NCBI RefSeq assembly: GCF_000010085.1 | Contig: NC_007712.1 | Location: 434,001-498,000, forward strand | Length of the DNA stretch: 64,000 nucleotides | Reading direction: 5' to 3' | Source of the DNA: Sodalis glossinidius str. 'morsitans' | GTDB taxonomy: Bacteria; Pseudomonadota; Gammaproteobacteria; Enterobacterales; Enterobacteriaceae | Shown: positions 26,457-35,997 of the stretch, one piece after another | Numbering within the stretch: the stretch's first letter is position 1 | Layout: the number at the start of each line of letters is the position of its first letter | Notes under the pieces: generated by a model | Seen by the model: the letters and a program-made list of their open reading frames with translations, nothing else | What the model was told of the DNA's origin: nothing | Database searches by the model: none | Program-made: the position numbers and the translations under genes

Positions 26457-27163
26457 GGTGGCGCAAGGCAACACTGCGACTGGCGGATAGCCTGCCACCT
26501 CTAACCTGCACGGTTCTGCCAGTGCATCCCTGGACGCCGGGTGTGGGACGTACTGCCGCCTCGGGAAGCTACCTGAGTCCACAAAATGCCGTGCACTGGC
26601 TGGCGGCGGACGCAATCTGCACGTGATGGTGGTGATGCTCTGCGCCACCTCACAGCCGGAATTTATGTCCCTGCTCACCGCCTTTTCAGCGGTGTTACCC
26701 CTGCCAGTGCTGGGGCAGGTCTCGCGCATGGCGCAAACAGCGGCCACGCAGTCTATCACCTGCCTGCAGTTGCCCCCCCAAAGCGAGCGGCGGCTTACCC
26801 GCCCCGCTGCCGTTATCGGCGGGCACACTGCGTCTGGCGCAACGGGCCAACATCATGGCAGAGGCAAAGGCGGAGGTAGCCAGCGGGGCCAGTGTGGCGC
26901 AACTACAGGCTCACTTAACCGCACTGTCTGACGCGCGCCAGTCGGCCCACGAGGCTATCAGTCAAGCCCTGGGAGACCTGGGTCAGAACAGCGTCAACGC
27001 CTGGGTGTTTAGGGGCGAAGGACTGGCGGCTACCCTGGCGGCCAACATGCAAAAAGAGGTGCCGCAACCCGATGCAGTGATGACCCTGGCGACGCTGTTT
27101 GCCGGAGACGCGGTCTCTGCACTGGAGGCGATGGTCCATGACAATCATCACATTGGCCCTTGA
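26453..27163 (+). pseudogene. Phage structural protein of unknown type, multiply frameshifted
   Basis: ATG at 26453 overlaps the Tfa stop. The reading moves over three frames: TLRLADSLPPLTCTVL, then VVMLCATSQPEFMSLLTAFS and LGQVSRMAQTAATQSITCLQ, then LRLAQRANIMAEAKAEVASG to TLFAGDAVSALEAMVHDN. The long helical C-terminal part suggests a tail or baseplate component of HP1-like phages. I do not know its function. Confidence 0.5.
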
Positions 27164-27674
27164 TGGCGAGGCACTGCCGCTCAAAAGCCTGATGGTGACG
27201 CCCACCATGCAGTTTCAGGAAAAAGACCAGTCGTGGCAAACCTCCAGCACGGCCAACGCGGAGCAGGGCATCAAGCCCAAGGAGCTGCGCGTCTCTGGCG
27301 TTATCCCGTTTACGGAGTCCGAGGGGCTAACGCGCCTGTTTGCCCTGGCTGGAGCCACCGAGGGCGGCAGGCTGAAGCGCTACCTCGTGGCAAATCATAC
27401 CGCCCAGGCCATTAACTTCCGGCTGGCAACGTTTAGCGGCTCGATAGAGGCCCCGAAGCAGGACGGGAAACAAGCCTGGCTGGTGACGTTCACATTGCGC
27501 GAACATCTGAGTGTGCCCGAGAAAAAAGACGCGCGCGAAGGCAATTAAACCGCCGCCCAGAAACAAAGTCCGGGCAAGGGGCTAGCAAGCAGCACTTCGG
27601 CGGCAGAGAGCGACGAACAATTAAGCTGGTTTGAGCGCAAAGTCCTCAAACCCGTCAATGACGCGCTGGGGTAA
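27138..27674 (+). pseudogene. Baseplate complex protein, nonsense codon
   Basis: ATG 27138 gives MTIITLALDGEALPLKSLMV, then IKPKELRVSGVIPFTESEGL, LKRYLVANHTAQAINFRLAT and QDGKQAWLVTFTLREHLSVP. A TAA at 27546 interrupts it, and the frame continues with AAQKQSPGKGLASSTSAAES and SWFERKVLKPVNDALG to a second TAA at 27672-27674. The mutation removes about 42 residues. The protein resembles baseplate components found in HP1-like prophages. Confidence 0.6.
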
Positions 27675-27678
27675 GGGG

Positions 27679-29234
27679 ATGAAACCGATTAAACGACTGA
27701 TGTTGTCAGGGGGTACGGTGCTGTTGGTTGACGTTAACCTGATATTAGAGATAAGCGCCAGCGGGCGTGGATTTATCACCGTCCAGACGGAAAAGGATTA
27801 CAGCGGTAAGCTGGTCCGACTGGATATCGGCTACCCTGAGCGTGTATTACGCTGGTTTACCGGTTTTGTTGAACGTACCCAGCCTGCCGGCAAAGGCTTT
27901 CAACGCCTCTTTGTCCGCGAGATGAGCGGCATCTTTGACCGCCCCTGGCTCTGTTCATTCCAGCATCCGACCCTGCGCCAGATAGCCGAGTGGATACAGG
28001 CCCAAAGCGGCCTCACCGTGGTCCTGCCGACCGCGTCAAATGACACCGATCCCCCATTCCCCATTTTACCCACAGCGGCAGCGGCTACCAGTTACTGGCC
28101 GCTATGGGGCCGGCATTTGCTATACAAGACTACCTTTGGCAACCGCTGCCGGACGGCGGTATTTACCTGGGCGACGCCGCGCACGCCCTGTTTGCTGGCA
28201 AACCGGTCTCTATCCTCCCGGAATTCAGCCAGACACAGGCGGCAGGCAATACCCTGACGCTGCCCATGGTGCCCAGCCTGCGCCCCGGCGTGCTCGTCAA
28301 CGGCAAGCCGCTGATCTGGCAGGCTGTCAACCCGCTGACGGGAAAAACCACGGCCAAATCGTCCGCACAGCGCCAGATTGATGCAGCCTACCCGGAATTG
28401 TCCGCCGGGCTGCATCTGCCGAAATTTGCGCGGGTCAGGGGCAGAGCGAAGCGGTCAGCCGGGGTGACCTGGCCGATCCGTTCCGCCCCCGTTACGCGGT
28501 GGATGTTCAATTACTGGATGCGGACGGCAACCCGGCAGCGAATACGTCGGTATATCCGACCGTGCCGCTCCCCCTGCCGATGGCCGGCGTAGAATCGGGG
28601 CTATTCCATTTTCCGCCCCCGGGTACGCTCCTTGAAATCGGTTTTACCGAGGGTCGCCCGGATAAGCCCTTTGTGCGCCAAATCCTCACCCATGGCCAGA
28701 CCTTGCCCGAATCAAACCCGGCGAACAGCTTCAGCAACAACGCGCGGAAGTGTTCCAGCGTGTCACCGTGGCAGGCGACTGGGAGCGTCAGACAGATCAG
28801 TCTATCCGCGAAAGCGCCCAGCACCGTGAAATCACGGCGGATAGCGAAAACCGGACGCTGGTGCCTGCAACACCACGGTACAGGCCACGGACAAGACCAC
28901 CGTACTGGGCAGAGCCCGTCTTCTGGCCGGCAGTATTCAGCAGATCGCCGAGGGCGATTACAGTGTGGCGACCCGCGCAAACTATGTCGCCAGCATCGGG
29001 CAAAACGCGACAACGGACATCGGCGGCGACCTGATAGAGAAAATCGGTAATATCCGCCGTAGTCTGGCGACAGCGCGCCAGGAAGTGATCGCACCCGTTG
29101 TCTGGGTGGGTAGTGAACAGGTTAACGTGATGGCGCTGATGCTCGACATCCTGGACGTACTGCAAGCGCTGGCGCAACAAACCGCCAGCATACCCACAGC
29201 AACACCGGTGCGCCCCAGAACGCCGGCGAGATAG
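27679..29234 (+). pseudogene. Baseplate hub/spike-like protein, fragmented
   Basis: Starts after AAGGGG with MKPIKRLMLSGGTVLLVDVN and GFVERTQPAGKGFQRLFVRE. Frameshifts near 28045 and 28440 move it to GPAFAIQDYLWQPLPDGGIY and PSLRPGVLVNGKPLIWQAVN, then to YAVDVQLLDADGNPAANTSV and HFPPPGTLLEIGFTEGRPDK (an OB-fold of gpV/gp5 type). Two more shifts lead to LLAGSIQQIAEGDYSVATRA and a helical end TLDVLQALAQQTASIPTAT-like. The order resembles phage spike proteins with a C-terminal repeat region. It would puncture the cell envelope. Confidence 0.65.
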
Positions 29235-29310
29235 CGGCAACCGGAGCACAGTCTGACGCCTTACGCCGCCGGTACGCGCCCGTTATCGGCTGATCTCCCC
29301 GCACACCCCT

Positions 29311-29333
29311 GCCCGCATCACGCGGGCTTTTTT
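29311..29333 (+). terminator. Terminator of the late tail operon
   Basis: GCCCGC, a short loop and GCGGGC followed by TTTTTT form a typical intrinsic terminator about 75 bases after the last structural gene. Confidence 0.8.
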
Positions 29334-29693
29334 GTGGCTGCCGCTCACAGCACCTGAGCGCCCCGCCAAGCACCTCTTTGCCTCAAGCCATCCCAAACGC
29401 CACGCATTCCACTCCGTTCAACCACGGCGCGCCAGGGCCGCGTCATCGCCACGAAATACACGCATCCCCCACGGAAACGGCGCTACACTGCACCCGCCGC
29501 CTGCACACTTTGCAGCGTAAAATTTTTTCAAAATGGCCTACCGGCAAATCACCCCGCCAACCCGCGCTGTGCCTGGGCTTTTGGGCGAGAGGCAAAATTG
29601 TAAAGTGTGAAAAGAATTTCAGTTTTTTTCAATTTTTGACGCCGGAGAGATGCCCCACGTAAAGCACATCTCATTGACGTAACGAGGAAAATC
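29334..29693. other. Non-coding stretch near the prophage right end
   Basis: About 360 bases between the tail operon terminator and the next small gene. No convincing reading frame. It includes an AT-rich part near 29520-29640 that could hold the promoter of the small gene at 29694. Confidence 0.4.
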
Positions 29694-29900
29694 ATGGATT
29701 ACGTGGCGCGCGGCATAAAATCATGGCTGAAAAGGCAAGACAGACTTTTACAGAAAACCCAGGCATGGCGAGACTTGCAAGTTAATGGGAGGCGAAGAAG
29801 ACTTTTCAATTTTTTTCACAACCGATTGCTTTGGTTTATCTACCAACGATTCGATGCGCACATGCAAAATTTCAACAGCAATAATGCGGGTATGCATTGA
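29694..29900 (+). CDS. Hypothetical basic protein near prophage right end
   Basis: 68 residues after a GAGGAAAATC site. Very basic and aromatic (WLKRQDRLLQKTQAWRDLQV, GRRRRLFNFFHNRLLWFIYQ), with one amphipathic helical segment. No family recognised. It could be a small lysogeny or accessory product; the ribosome site and codon structure make it a plausible gene. Confidence 0.45.
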   Translation: MDYVARGIKSWLKRQDRLLQKTQAWRDLQVNGRRRRLFNFFHNRLLWFIYQRFDAHMQNFNSNNAGMH

Positions 29901-29917
29901 ACTTTGACATCACTCTT

Positions 29918-30280
29918 TCACTGCACCTTAGGTAAAATTTCCAGCACGATTTCGGCAGGCCGGCAGAGGCGGGTACCAAGAGGAGTAACAACTATCGGAC
30001 GATTCATTAACACTGGATGGTGACACATTGCTTGAATCAGTTCATCTTCACTCAGATGCTGAGCGTCCAAACCTAACTGTCGGTATTGTGCTTCTTTGGA
30101 GCGTAATAGTTCACGAGCATGCATACCCATAACGCTAAGAAGCTCAAGGAGTTGCTCCGGGCTGGGTGGTTGCTTTAAATAAGGAATTATTGTCGGTTCA
30201 ATGCCGCTATCGCGAATCAAAGTAAGCGTGTTTCGAGAAGTGCCGCATGACGGGTTGTGGTAAATCGTAACGTTTTTCAT
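29918..30280 (-). CDS. arsC: Arsenate reductase (glutaredoxin-type ArsC)
   Basis: 120 residues. The active-site NPSCGTSRNTL (Cys about residue 12) and the downstream arginines in RPIVVTPLGTRLCRPAEIVL are those of R773-type ArsC, which reduces arsenate with glutathione and glutaredoxin. E. coli ArsC has 141 residues; here the protein stops at LEILPKVQ, about 20 residues short, missing the usual GAF-x-KEDGE tail. The catalytic core is complete. It stands alone, without arsR or arsB, and lies just inside the right attachment site, so it may be cargo of the prophage or of an earlier insertion. Confidence 0.85.
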   Translation of the reverse strand: MKNVTIYHNPSCGTSRNTLTLIRDSGIEPTIIPYLKQPPSPEQLLELLSVMGMHARELLRSKEAQYRQLGLDAQHLSEDELIQAMCHHPVLMNRPIVVTPLGTRLCRPAEIVLEILPKVQ

Positions 30281-30686
30281 AACCCTTTCCTTTTATAGTT
30301 ATGACTCTGTTTGTATGTTTTAGGCTAATCAGTATATAGCGACCAAGCCAGCTAGGTTAGTTACTCATACATTGTCTTGCAGCGCAAGCTTAGGAATCAG
30401 TACGCCAAGAAGGGGTAAATTCCCTTAGGCGAATTTATAACCGACATGTCAAACCACATGAATAATTTCTAGCGTTAATAAAATTTAGTTACTAACAAAA
30501 TATTGGCAAAGTAATGTTGTCTTTGGACTAAATAGCGCGAAAATGGTAGCAAAACATGGAAGAGCAGAGACGGCAAGAATGGATAAAAATGGGCTACACC
30601 CGTATTTCTGCTGCCACTAACACGAAAACAGCAAAAAAACAACTGGCTTGAAAGTGTATTAAGTGTATTATTTATAAGATAAAATA
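30281..30686. other. AT-rich stretch inside the right prophage end
   Basis: About 400 AT-rich bases between arsC and the tRNA. It holds the arsC promoter region. I see no gene or conserved RNA. Confidence 0.4.
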
Positions 30687-30731
30687 TGGTGGCCCCTGCT
30701 GGACTTGAACCAGCGACCAAGCGATTATGAG
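30687..30731. repeat. Right attachment site (45-bp, inside ileX)
   Basis: Identical to 6755-6799. The prophage occupies the DNA between the two copies. This copy keeps the tRNA complete. Confidence 0.93.
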
Positions 30732-30762
30732 TCGCCTGCTCTAACCACTGAGCTAAGGGGCC
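30687..30762 (-). tRNA. ileX: tRNA-Ile2 (CAU anticodon, ileX)
   Basis: A 76-base tRNA on the minus strand that ends in an encoded CCA. GGCCCC at the 5' end pairs with GGGGCC, the D-loop is AGCTCAGTGGTTAGAGC, the anticodon loop is CTCATAA with CAU, and the T-loop is GGTTCAAGTCC. As I recall it, this equals the E. coli ileX sequence, and the neighbourhood (mug, rpoD) is the same. The CAU anticodon is converted to lysidine by TilS so that it reads AUA. The prophage integrated in its 3' half but rebuilt it. Confidence 0.96.
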
Positions 30763-30897
30763 AAGTGGGCGTTGATTATAAATGATGCCGCCAACCGGGT
30801 CTATAGTGCCTCCCGCCAGATGGATGATTTATCGCCGTTTTTTTGGCTAAAATCGTTAATTATCGGCGCCACGGCCAGAGATGAAAGAGAGGGTTCA

Positions 30898-31346
30898 ATG
30901 ATAGAAGATATTCTCCGGTAGGGGTTGAGGGGGGTGTTCTGCGGTATCAATCCTGGGTTATCCAGAGCGTATAAAGGTGTACATTTCGCCAATCCTAACA
31001 ATCGCTTTTGGAAGGTCATCCATCTTGCAGGCTTTAGGCGCACCAACTGCCGCCGGAGCAGCAGCAGCGGCTGCTGGAAACAGGGTGTGGGATCACGATG
31101 CTGGTGACGCGGCCTACCACCGAAGCTTCAGAGCTGTCGCTGGCGATTTTAGGCAAGCAAGCTTACTGCTAGGCATTTGGGGTGAGAAATGCGCCGTGGG
31201 GGCGGCAGGAAATGCGCATTGGCGCCACGCAGTTGTGGGTTTTGCCTAACCCCAGCGGGCTAAATCGCATGAGCGCTGACGCACTACTGGCGGCGTATCG
31301 CGACCTGGCCGACGCGCTCCCGCCGCATTCGTTTACCGCAGGCTAG
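30898..31346 (+). pseudogene. mug: G/U mismatch-specific DNA glycosylase Mug, broken
   Basis: MIEDILR is followed by a TAG, then GLRGVFCGINPGLSRAYKGV with the catalytic GINPG loop (Asn) and ANPNNRFWKVIHLAGF. After a frameshift the next frames carry RQLPPEQQQRLLETG-like, TMLVTRPTTEASELSLAILG, APWGRQEMRIGATQLWVLPN and PSGLNRMSADALLAAYRDLA. Mug removes uracil and ethenocytosine mispaired with G. A nonsense codon, at least two frameshifts and a deletion of some 15-20 residues mark it as dead. E. coli has the same order ileX-mug-rpoD. Confidence 0.9.
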
Positions 31347-31385
31347 CGCTTTTTCCAGCGCTCATGGGCGGTGGGCAATAAAAAA

Positions 31386-31407
31386 CCCCGCGGTGTGCTC
31401 TGCGGGG
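31386..31407 (-). terminator. rpoD operon terminator
   Basis: On the minus strand CCCCGC, a loop and GCGGGG are followed by TTTTTT. It lies about 50 bases after the rpoD stop codon and ends the rpsU-dnaG-rpoD operon. Confidence 0.85.
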
Positions 31408-31454
31408 CGATGTTTTGAGCGCCTTAAGGAAAGAACCGCCAGCAAAACCAGAAC

Positions 31455-33302
31455 TTAATCGTCCAGGAAGCTGCGCAGGACCTCAGAACGGCTCGGGTGC
31501 CGCAGCTTACGCAGCGCTTTCGCTTCGATCTGACGGATACGCTCGCGGGTGACGTCAAACTGTTTGCCGACTTCTTCCAGCGTATGGTCGGTATTCATGT
31601 CGATACCGAAGCGCATGCGCAGAACCTTGGCTTCACGCGCGGTCAGGCCGGCCAGCACATCGTGGGTGGCTGAACGCAGACTCTCCGAGGTGGCGGAATC
31701 CAGCGGCAGTTCGAGGGTGGTGTCCTCGATAAAATCCCCCAAGTGCGAATCTTCATCGTCGCCGATAGGAGTTTCCATGGAGATAGGCTCTTTGGCAATC
31801 TTGAGCACCTTACGGATTTTATCCTCCGGCATCAGCATGCGTTCCGCCAGCTCTTCGGGCGTCGGTTCGCGTCCCATTTCCTGCAGCATCTGTCGGGAAA
31901 TGCGGTTGAGTTTGTTGATGGTCTCAATCATATGCACCGGAATACGGATGGTGCGCGCCTGGTCGGCGATAGAGCGAGTGATGGCCTGGCGGATCCACCA
32001 GGTGGCGTAGGTGGAAAACTTGTAACCACGACGGTATTCAAATTTATCCACCGCCTTCATCAAACCGATATTGCCCTCCTGGATCAGATCCAGGAACTGC
32101 AGGCCGCGGTTGGTGTATTTTTTGGCGATAGAGATAACCAAACGCAGGTTCGCCTCGACCATTTCTTTCTTGGCGCGTCGCGCCTTGGCTTCGCCGATCG
32201 ACATGCGGCGATTGATATCCTTCACCTGCTCGATGGTCAAACCGGTTTCTTCTTCAATCTGCCGCAGTTTCTGCAGGCTGCGGTACACGTCATCATCGAC
32301 TTCGTGCAGTTTTTCCGACCAGGGCTTGTTCATCGCCAGCGCGGCTTTGAACCAGCTTTCGCTAGTTTCATTACCGGCAAACAGCGTGACGAAATTTTTC
32401 TTGGGCATCTTGCTGATTTCGACGCACAATTTCATGATCAAACGTTCCTGGGTACGCACGCGATCCATCATGGCGCGCATGTTGTTGACCAGGTAATCGA
32501 ACTGCTTCGGCACCAGGCGGAACTGTTTGAATACATCGGAAAGATTCAAAATCTCCGAGGCTGATTTAGCATGGCTGCGCCCGTTGGTTTTTATAACGTT
32601 ACGGGTAATTTCGTACTGCTCGCGCAGCTCGACAAATTTTTGCCGCGCCAACTCCGGATCGATGCTGTTATCATCGTCCGTGCTGTCGTCGTCGCCGTCC
32701 TCTTCATCCTCGTCGTCGTCATCGGCGATTTCGTCGGCGGAGAGTTCGGAACCGATATGGGTCGCGGTGGGCGCCATATCTTCTTCCGCGTTAGGGTCGA
32801 CGAAGCCGGTGATAAGATCGGACAGGCGGGCCTCGCCGGCTTCGACGCGGTCGTACTGCTCCAGCAGGTAGGTGATAGCCTCAGGGTACTCGGCGACCGA
32901 GCACTGAACCTGATTGATGCCATCTTCGATACGCTTGGCGATATCGATCTCGCCTTCGCGCGTCAGCAGCTCCACGGTGCCCATTTCGCGCATGTACATG
33001 CGCACGGGGTCGGTGGTGCGCCCAATTTCGGACTCCACGCTGGACAAGACCTGCGCCGCGGCTTCCGCCGCATCTTCGTCGGTGTCGGAGGTGGTTTCGG
33101 CCAGCAGCAGGTCATCGGCATCCGGTGCTTCTTCCATCACCTGGATGCCCATGTCATTTATCATCTGGATGATATCTTCGATCTGGTCGGAGTCGACGAT
33201 ATCCTCCGGCAGATGGTCATTGACCTCGGCAAAGGTCAAATAGCCTTGCTCCTTACCACGTGTGACAAGCAGCTTGAGCTGTGACTGCGGGTTTTGCTCC
33301 AT
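31455..33302 (-). CDS. rpoD: RNA polymerase sigma-70 factor
   Basis: 615 residues from MEQNPQSQLKLLVTRGKEQG (start 33302; the longer frame has no support), against 613 in E. coli. Region 1.1 is at the N-terminus. The acidic non-conserved region (DDDDEDEEDGDDD about residues 190-200) is followed by regions 2-4, including YKFSTYATWWIRQAITRSIA (2.3-2.4), RIPVHMIETINKL (3.0) and VGKQFDVTRERIRQIEAKAL (4.2 helix-turn-helix). It directs core RNA polymerase to housekeeping promoters. Third gene of the macromolecular synthesis operon with rpsU and dnaG. Intact, as expected for an essential gene. Confidence 0.98.
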   Translation of the reverse strand: MEQNPQSQLKLLVTRGKEQGYLTFAEVNDHLPEDIVDSDQIEDIIQMINDMGIQVMEEAPDADDLLLAETTSDTDEDAAEAAAQVLSSVESEIGRTTDPVRMYMREMGTVELLTREGEIDIAKRIEDGINQVQCSVAEYPEAITYLLEQYDRVEAGEARLSDLITGFVDPNAEEDMAPTATHIGSELSADEIADDDDEDEEDGDDDSTDDDNSIDPELARQKFVELREQYEITRNVIKTNGRSHAKSASEILNLSDVFKQFRLVPKQFDYLVNNMRAMMDRVRTQERLIMKLCVEISKMPKKNFVTLFAGNETSESWFKAALAMNKPWSEKLHEVDDDVYRSLQKLRQIEEETGLTIEQVKDINRRMSIGEAKARRAKKEMVEANLRLVISIAKKYTNRGLQFLDLIQEGNIGLMKAVDKFEYRRGYKFSTYATWWIRQAITRSIADQARTIRIPVHMIETINKLNRISRQMLQEMGREPTPEELAERMLMPEDKIRKVLKIAKEPISMETPIGDDEDSHLGDFIEDTTLELPLDSATSESLRSATHDVLAGLTAREAKVLRMRFGIDMNTDHTLEEVGKQFDVTRERIRQIEAKALRKLRHPSRSEVLRSFLDD

Positions 33303-33453
33303 AAGACGGTATCCACACTTCAGAGTAATATTCGGTGTTGGTTGGTGAAAGCGCATCACCAACAAGAGATCTGAGCTTTGTTTCGCGCCGCAGCCCAATA
33401 CGGCATTGCGCAGGGTCTTGCCCTGCCAGATATAGGCAATTAAGCCTCGTCAT

Positions 33454-35202
33454 TCAGGTTTTTTTCGCCAGCGCCTGATTCAGCGACCAGAGCTCCTGGC
33501 GTTCTTCGGCCGTCAGGCCGTGGGTCCGGTCGCGGGCGATAAGCGCTTCCTGGCGGTGTTCAAGTATGGAGTCGTAAAGACTCGCCAGGGTATCGACAAA
33601 TGTCGCCTCGATCATCTCATCTATGATCATGTGGTTCCAGGTCGCCAGGGTTTCAAGCTGGGAGTAAGATTTATTCTCCCGATAATGCTCCAGCAACTGG
33701 CCGGTGGTTAACCCCGGTTGGGCCTGGCAGGTCTGCACTAATTCAACAAACAACGGCACGCCCGGCTGAATTGCCTGCTCCAGCCCCTGCACCGTAGGTA
33801 CCAGGGCGGAAAGCCGCGGATGCTGCACCAGCAATCCTATCAGTATACGCATGGTTGTGCGTTTTATCCGCGACTGTGGTGAAATATTTGCCTTAAGGGC
33901 CGCCTTGGGCAGTAGTTTCTCCAGTTGACTGTCGTCAAGGATCCCGAGTTTATTGCCCAACTGCTGGCGCAGGTAGAGACGCAATGTCTCGCCTGGTACC
34001 TGGCCTATCAACGGCAGCGCCAGCGTGCTTAACTTGGCACGACCGTCGGGGCTGCTCAAGTCCACCTGTGGCATCAGCGTTTCAAATAAAAACGTCGACA
34101 GCGGCTGCGCCTGTTCGATGTACTTTTCAAATGCCTCTTTGCCGATTTTGCGCACCAGCGTATCGGGATCCTCACCGTCCGGCAGAAACATGAAGCGTAG
34201 CTGGCGGCCATCGGTCAAGTAGGGCAGCGCGTTTTCCAGCGCGCGCCAGGCCGCTTCACGTCCAGCGCGGTCGCCGTCATAGCAGCAGATCACCCGATCG
34301 GTGGCGCGATAAAGCAGTTGGATATGCTCCGCGGTGGTCGAGGTGCCTAACGAAGCCACCGCGTAGTCGATACCGAACTGTGCCAGCGCCACGACGTCCA
34401 TATACCCTTCGACCACGAGTAGCCGGGATAATTCCGGATGCTGCCGCTGGGCCTCATACAGGCCGTACAGCTGGCGACCTTTATGAAAAATATCGGTTTC
34501 TGGCGAGTTCAGGTATTTCGGCTGACCCTCGCCCAATATCCGTCCACCGAAAGCGATAACCCTCCCGCGTTTGTCGCGGATGGGAAACATGATGCGATCG
34601 CGAAAACGGTCGTAGGTGCGGCCGTTGTCATTCACAACCAGCATGCCGGCATCGTTGAGCGAGGCGCGATCCTCCGCCGAACGGCCAAAACGCTTATCGA
34701 CGTTGTCCCAGCCCGGCGGCGCGAAACCGATGGCAAAATGGTTGATGACCGCTTCGCTCAGCCCGCGCTGTTGCAGATAGTGGCGCGCATCCGATGCCGT
34801 CTGCGCCTGTAGCGCCTGTTGATAGAAGCCGCTGAGTTTGTCCATCAGCTGGTACAGGCTTTGTCGCTGGTGGCGCTTCTGCTGGTTCGGGCCGGTGCCC
34901 GTTTCATAGGGCACGTCCAGGCCGTGCTGGGCGGCAAGCTCTTCGATGGATTCGACGAACTCCAGCCGGTCGTAATTCATCAGGAAATCGATGGCGTTGC
35001 CATGGGTGCCACAGCCGAAACAATGGTAAAACTGCTTTTCGCCGTTCACGGTAAACGACGGGGTTTTCTCATGATGGAATGGACAGCAGGCGTGAAAATT
35101 CTTGCCCTGCTTTTTGAGCTTTACCCGCGCATCGATCAGATCGACGATGTCGGTTCGCGCCAACAAGTCATTGATAAAGACACGTGGGATTCGTCCAGCC
35201 AT
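33454..35202 (-). CDS. dnaG: DNA primase
   Basis: 582 residues, family length. The N-terminal zinc ribbon (CCPFHHEKTPSF and FYHCFGCGTHGNAIDF) binds DNA. The TOPRIM catalytic core contains LLVVEGYMDVVALAQFGIDY and VICCYDGDRAGREAAWRALE, with the metal-binding acidic residues. The C-terminal helical domain binds DnaB. The enzyme makes RNA primers at the replication fork. It lies between rpsU and rpoD; a 151-base gap before rpoD may hold the internal rpoD promoters known from E. coli. Confidence 0.98.
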   Translation of the reverse strand: MAGRIPRVFINDLLARTDIVDLIDARVKLKKQGKNFHACCPFHHEKTPSFTVNGEKQFYHCFGCGTHGNAIDFLMNYDRLEFVESIEELAAQHGLDVPYETGTGPNQQKRHQRQSLYQLMDKLSGFYQQALQAQTASDARHYLQQRGLSEAVINHFAIGFAPPGWDNVDKRFGRSAEDRASLNDAGMLVVNDNGRTYDRFRDRIMFPIRDKRGRVIAFGGRILGEGQPKYLNSPETDIFHKGRQLYGLYEAQRQHPELSRLLVVEGYMDVVALAQFGIDYAVASLGTSTTAEHIQLLYRATDRVICCYDGDRAGREAAWRALENALPYLTDGRQLRFMFLPDGEDPDTLVRKIGKEAFEKYIEQAQPLSTFLFETLMPQVDLSSPDGRAKLSTLALPLIGQVPGETLRLYLRQQLGNKLGILDDSQLEKLLPKAALKANISPQSRIKRTTMRILIGLLVQHPRLSALVPTVQGLEQAIQPGVPLFVELVQTCQAQPGLTTGQLLEHYRENKSYSQLETLATWNHMIIDEMIEATFVDTLASLYDSILEHRQEALIARDRTHGLTAEERQELWSLNQALAKKT

Positions 35203-35306
35203 AAGCCCTGTCAGGTAAGCACTTGAACGACAACAGGCCGCGCAATCCTTCCGGATGGCACGGCCTTCGTATGCAACAGCTAAGTCTGCGGATATTAATC
35301 ACGCGG

Positions 35307-35327
35307 CCGGGGTTGATCGCACCCCGG
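35307..35327 (-). terminator. Hairpin between rpsU and dnaG
   Basis: CCGGGGT and ACCCCGG form a stem directly after the rpsU stop codon. E. coli has a partial terminator at this place that sets the ratio of S21 to primase. The T run is short, fitting partial read-through. Confidence 0.65.
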
Positions 35328-35331
35328 AAAA

Positions 35332-35647
<316 letters not shown>

Positions 35648-35985
35648 GCGCCGCACTGCGTGATCTGACTTGCTGCACGTCGGTTGCCACACAACCCGCT
35701 GATGTCAGGCGTAAATTTGGGTAAAAAAGCGGGCACGAAATCGGCCCTGAACGGGGTGTCACGACGCAAAAACCCCGATCCGGCGGCGCGGACGTTCATA
35801 AAAACCGTCCGAGGGCAAGCGGCGGGATCGCTGTGGGCTACCGTGGGATCCTGCCGCTTGCCCGGCGATCGCCGGGTCGGCTTTTGTAGCATGACGTCCG
35901 ACGAGAAGAAAGGGCTTTGCGCCAAAGCCGCCGTCCCTAGACCACGTAATGGCGCAAATATGGTAAACTGTGCGCCGCAAAAAAG
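35648..35985. other. Intergenic region between rpsU and tsaD
   Basis: About 340 bases between divergent promoters. I recognise no gene; short open frames in it lack ribosome sites. It should contain the tsaD promoter. Confidence 0.4.
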
Positions 35986-35997
35986 GTGGTAAAGATT

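Noticed and set aside
31743..32564. Long plus-strand frames opposite rpoD (273, 237 and 153 codons)
   Set aside because: They are shadows of the GC-rich, highly conserved rpoD coding strand; composition (many His, Gln, Phe) is typical of antisense frames.
32640..32730. Trinucleotide-like GTC/TCG repeat tract
   Set aside because: It encodes the acidic Asp/Glu-rich non-conserved region of sigma-70, a normal feature of rpoD.
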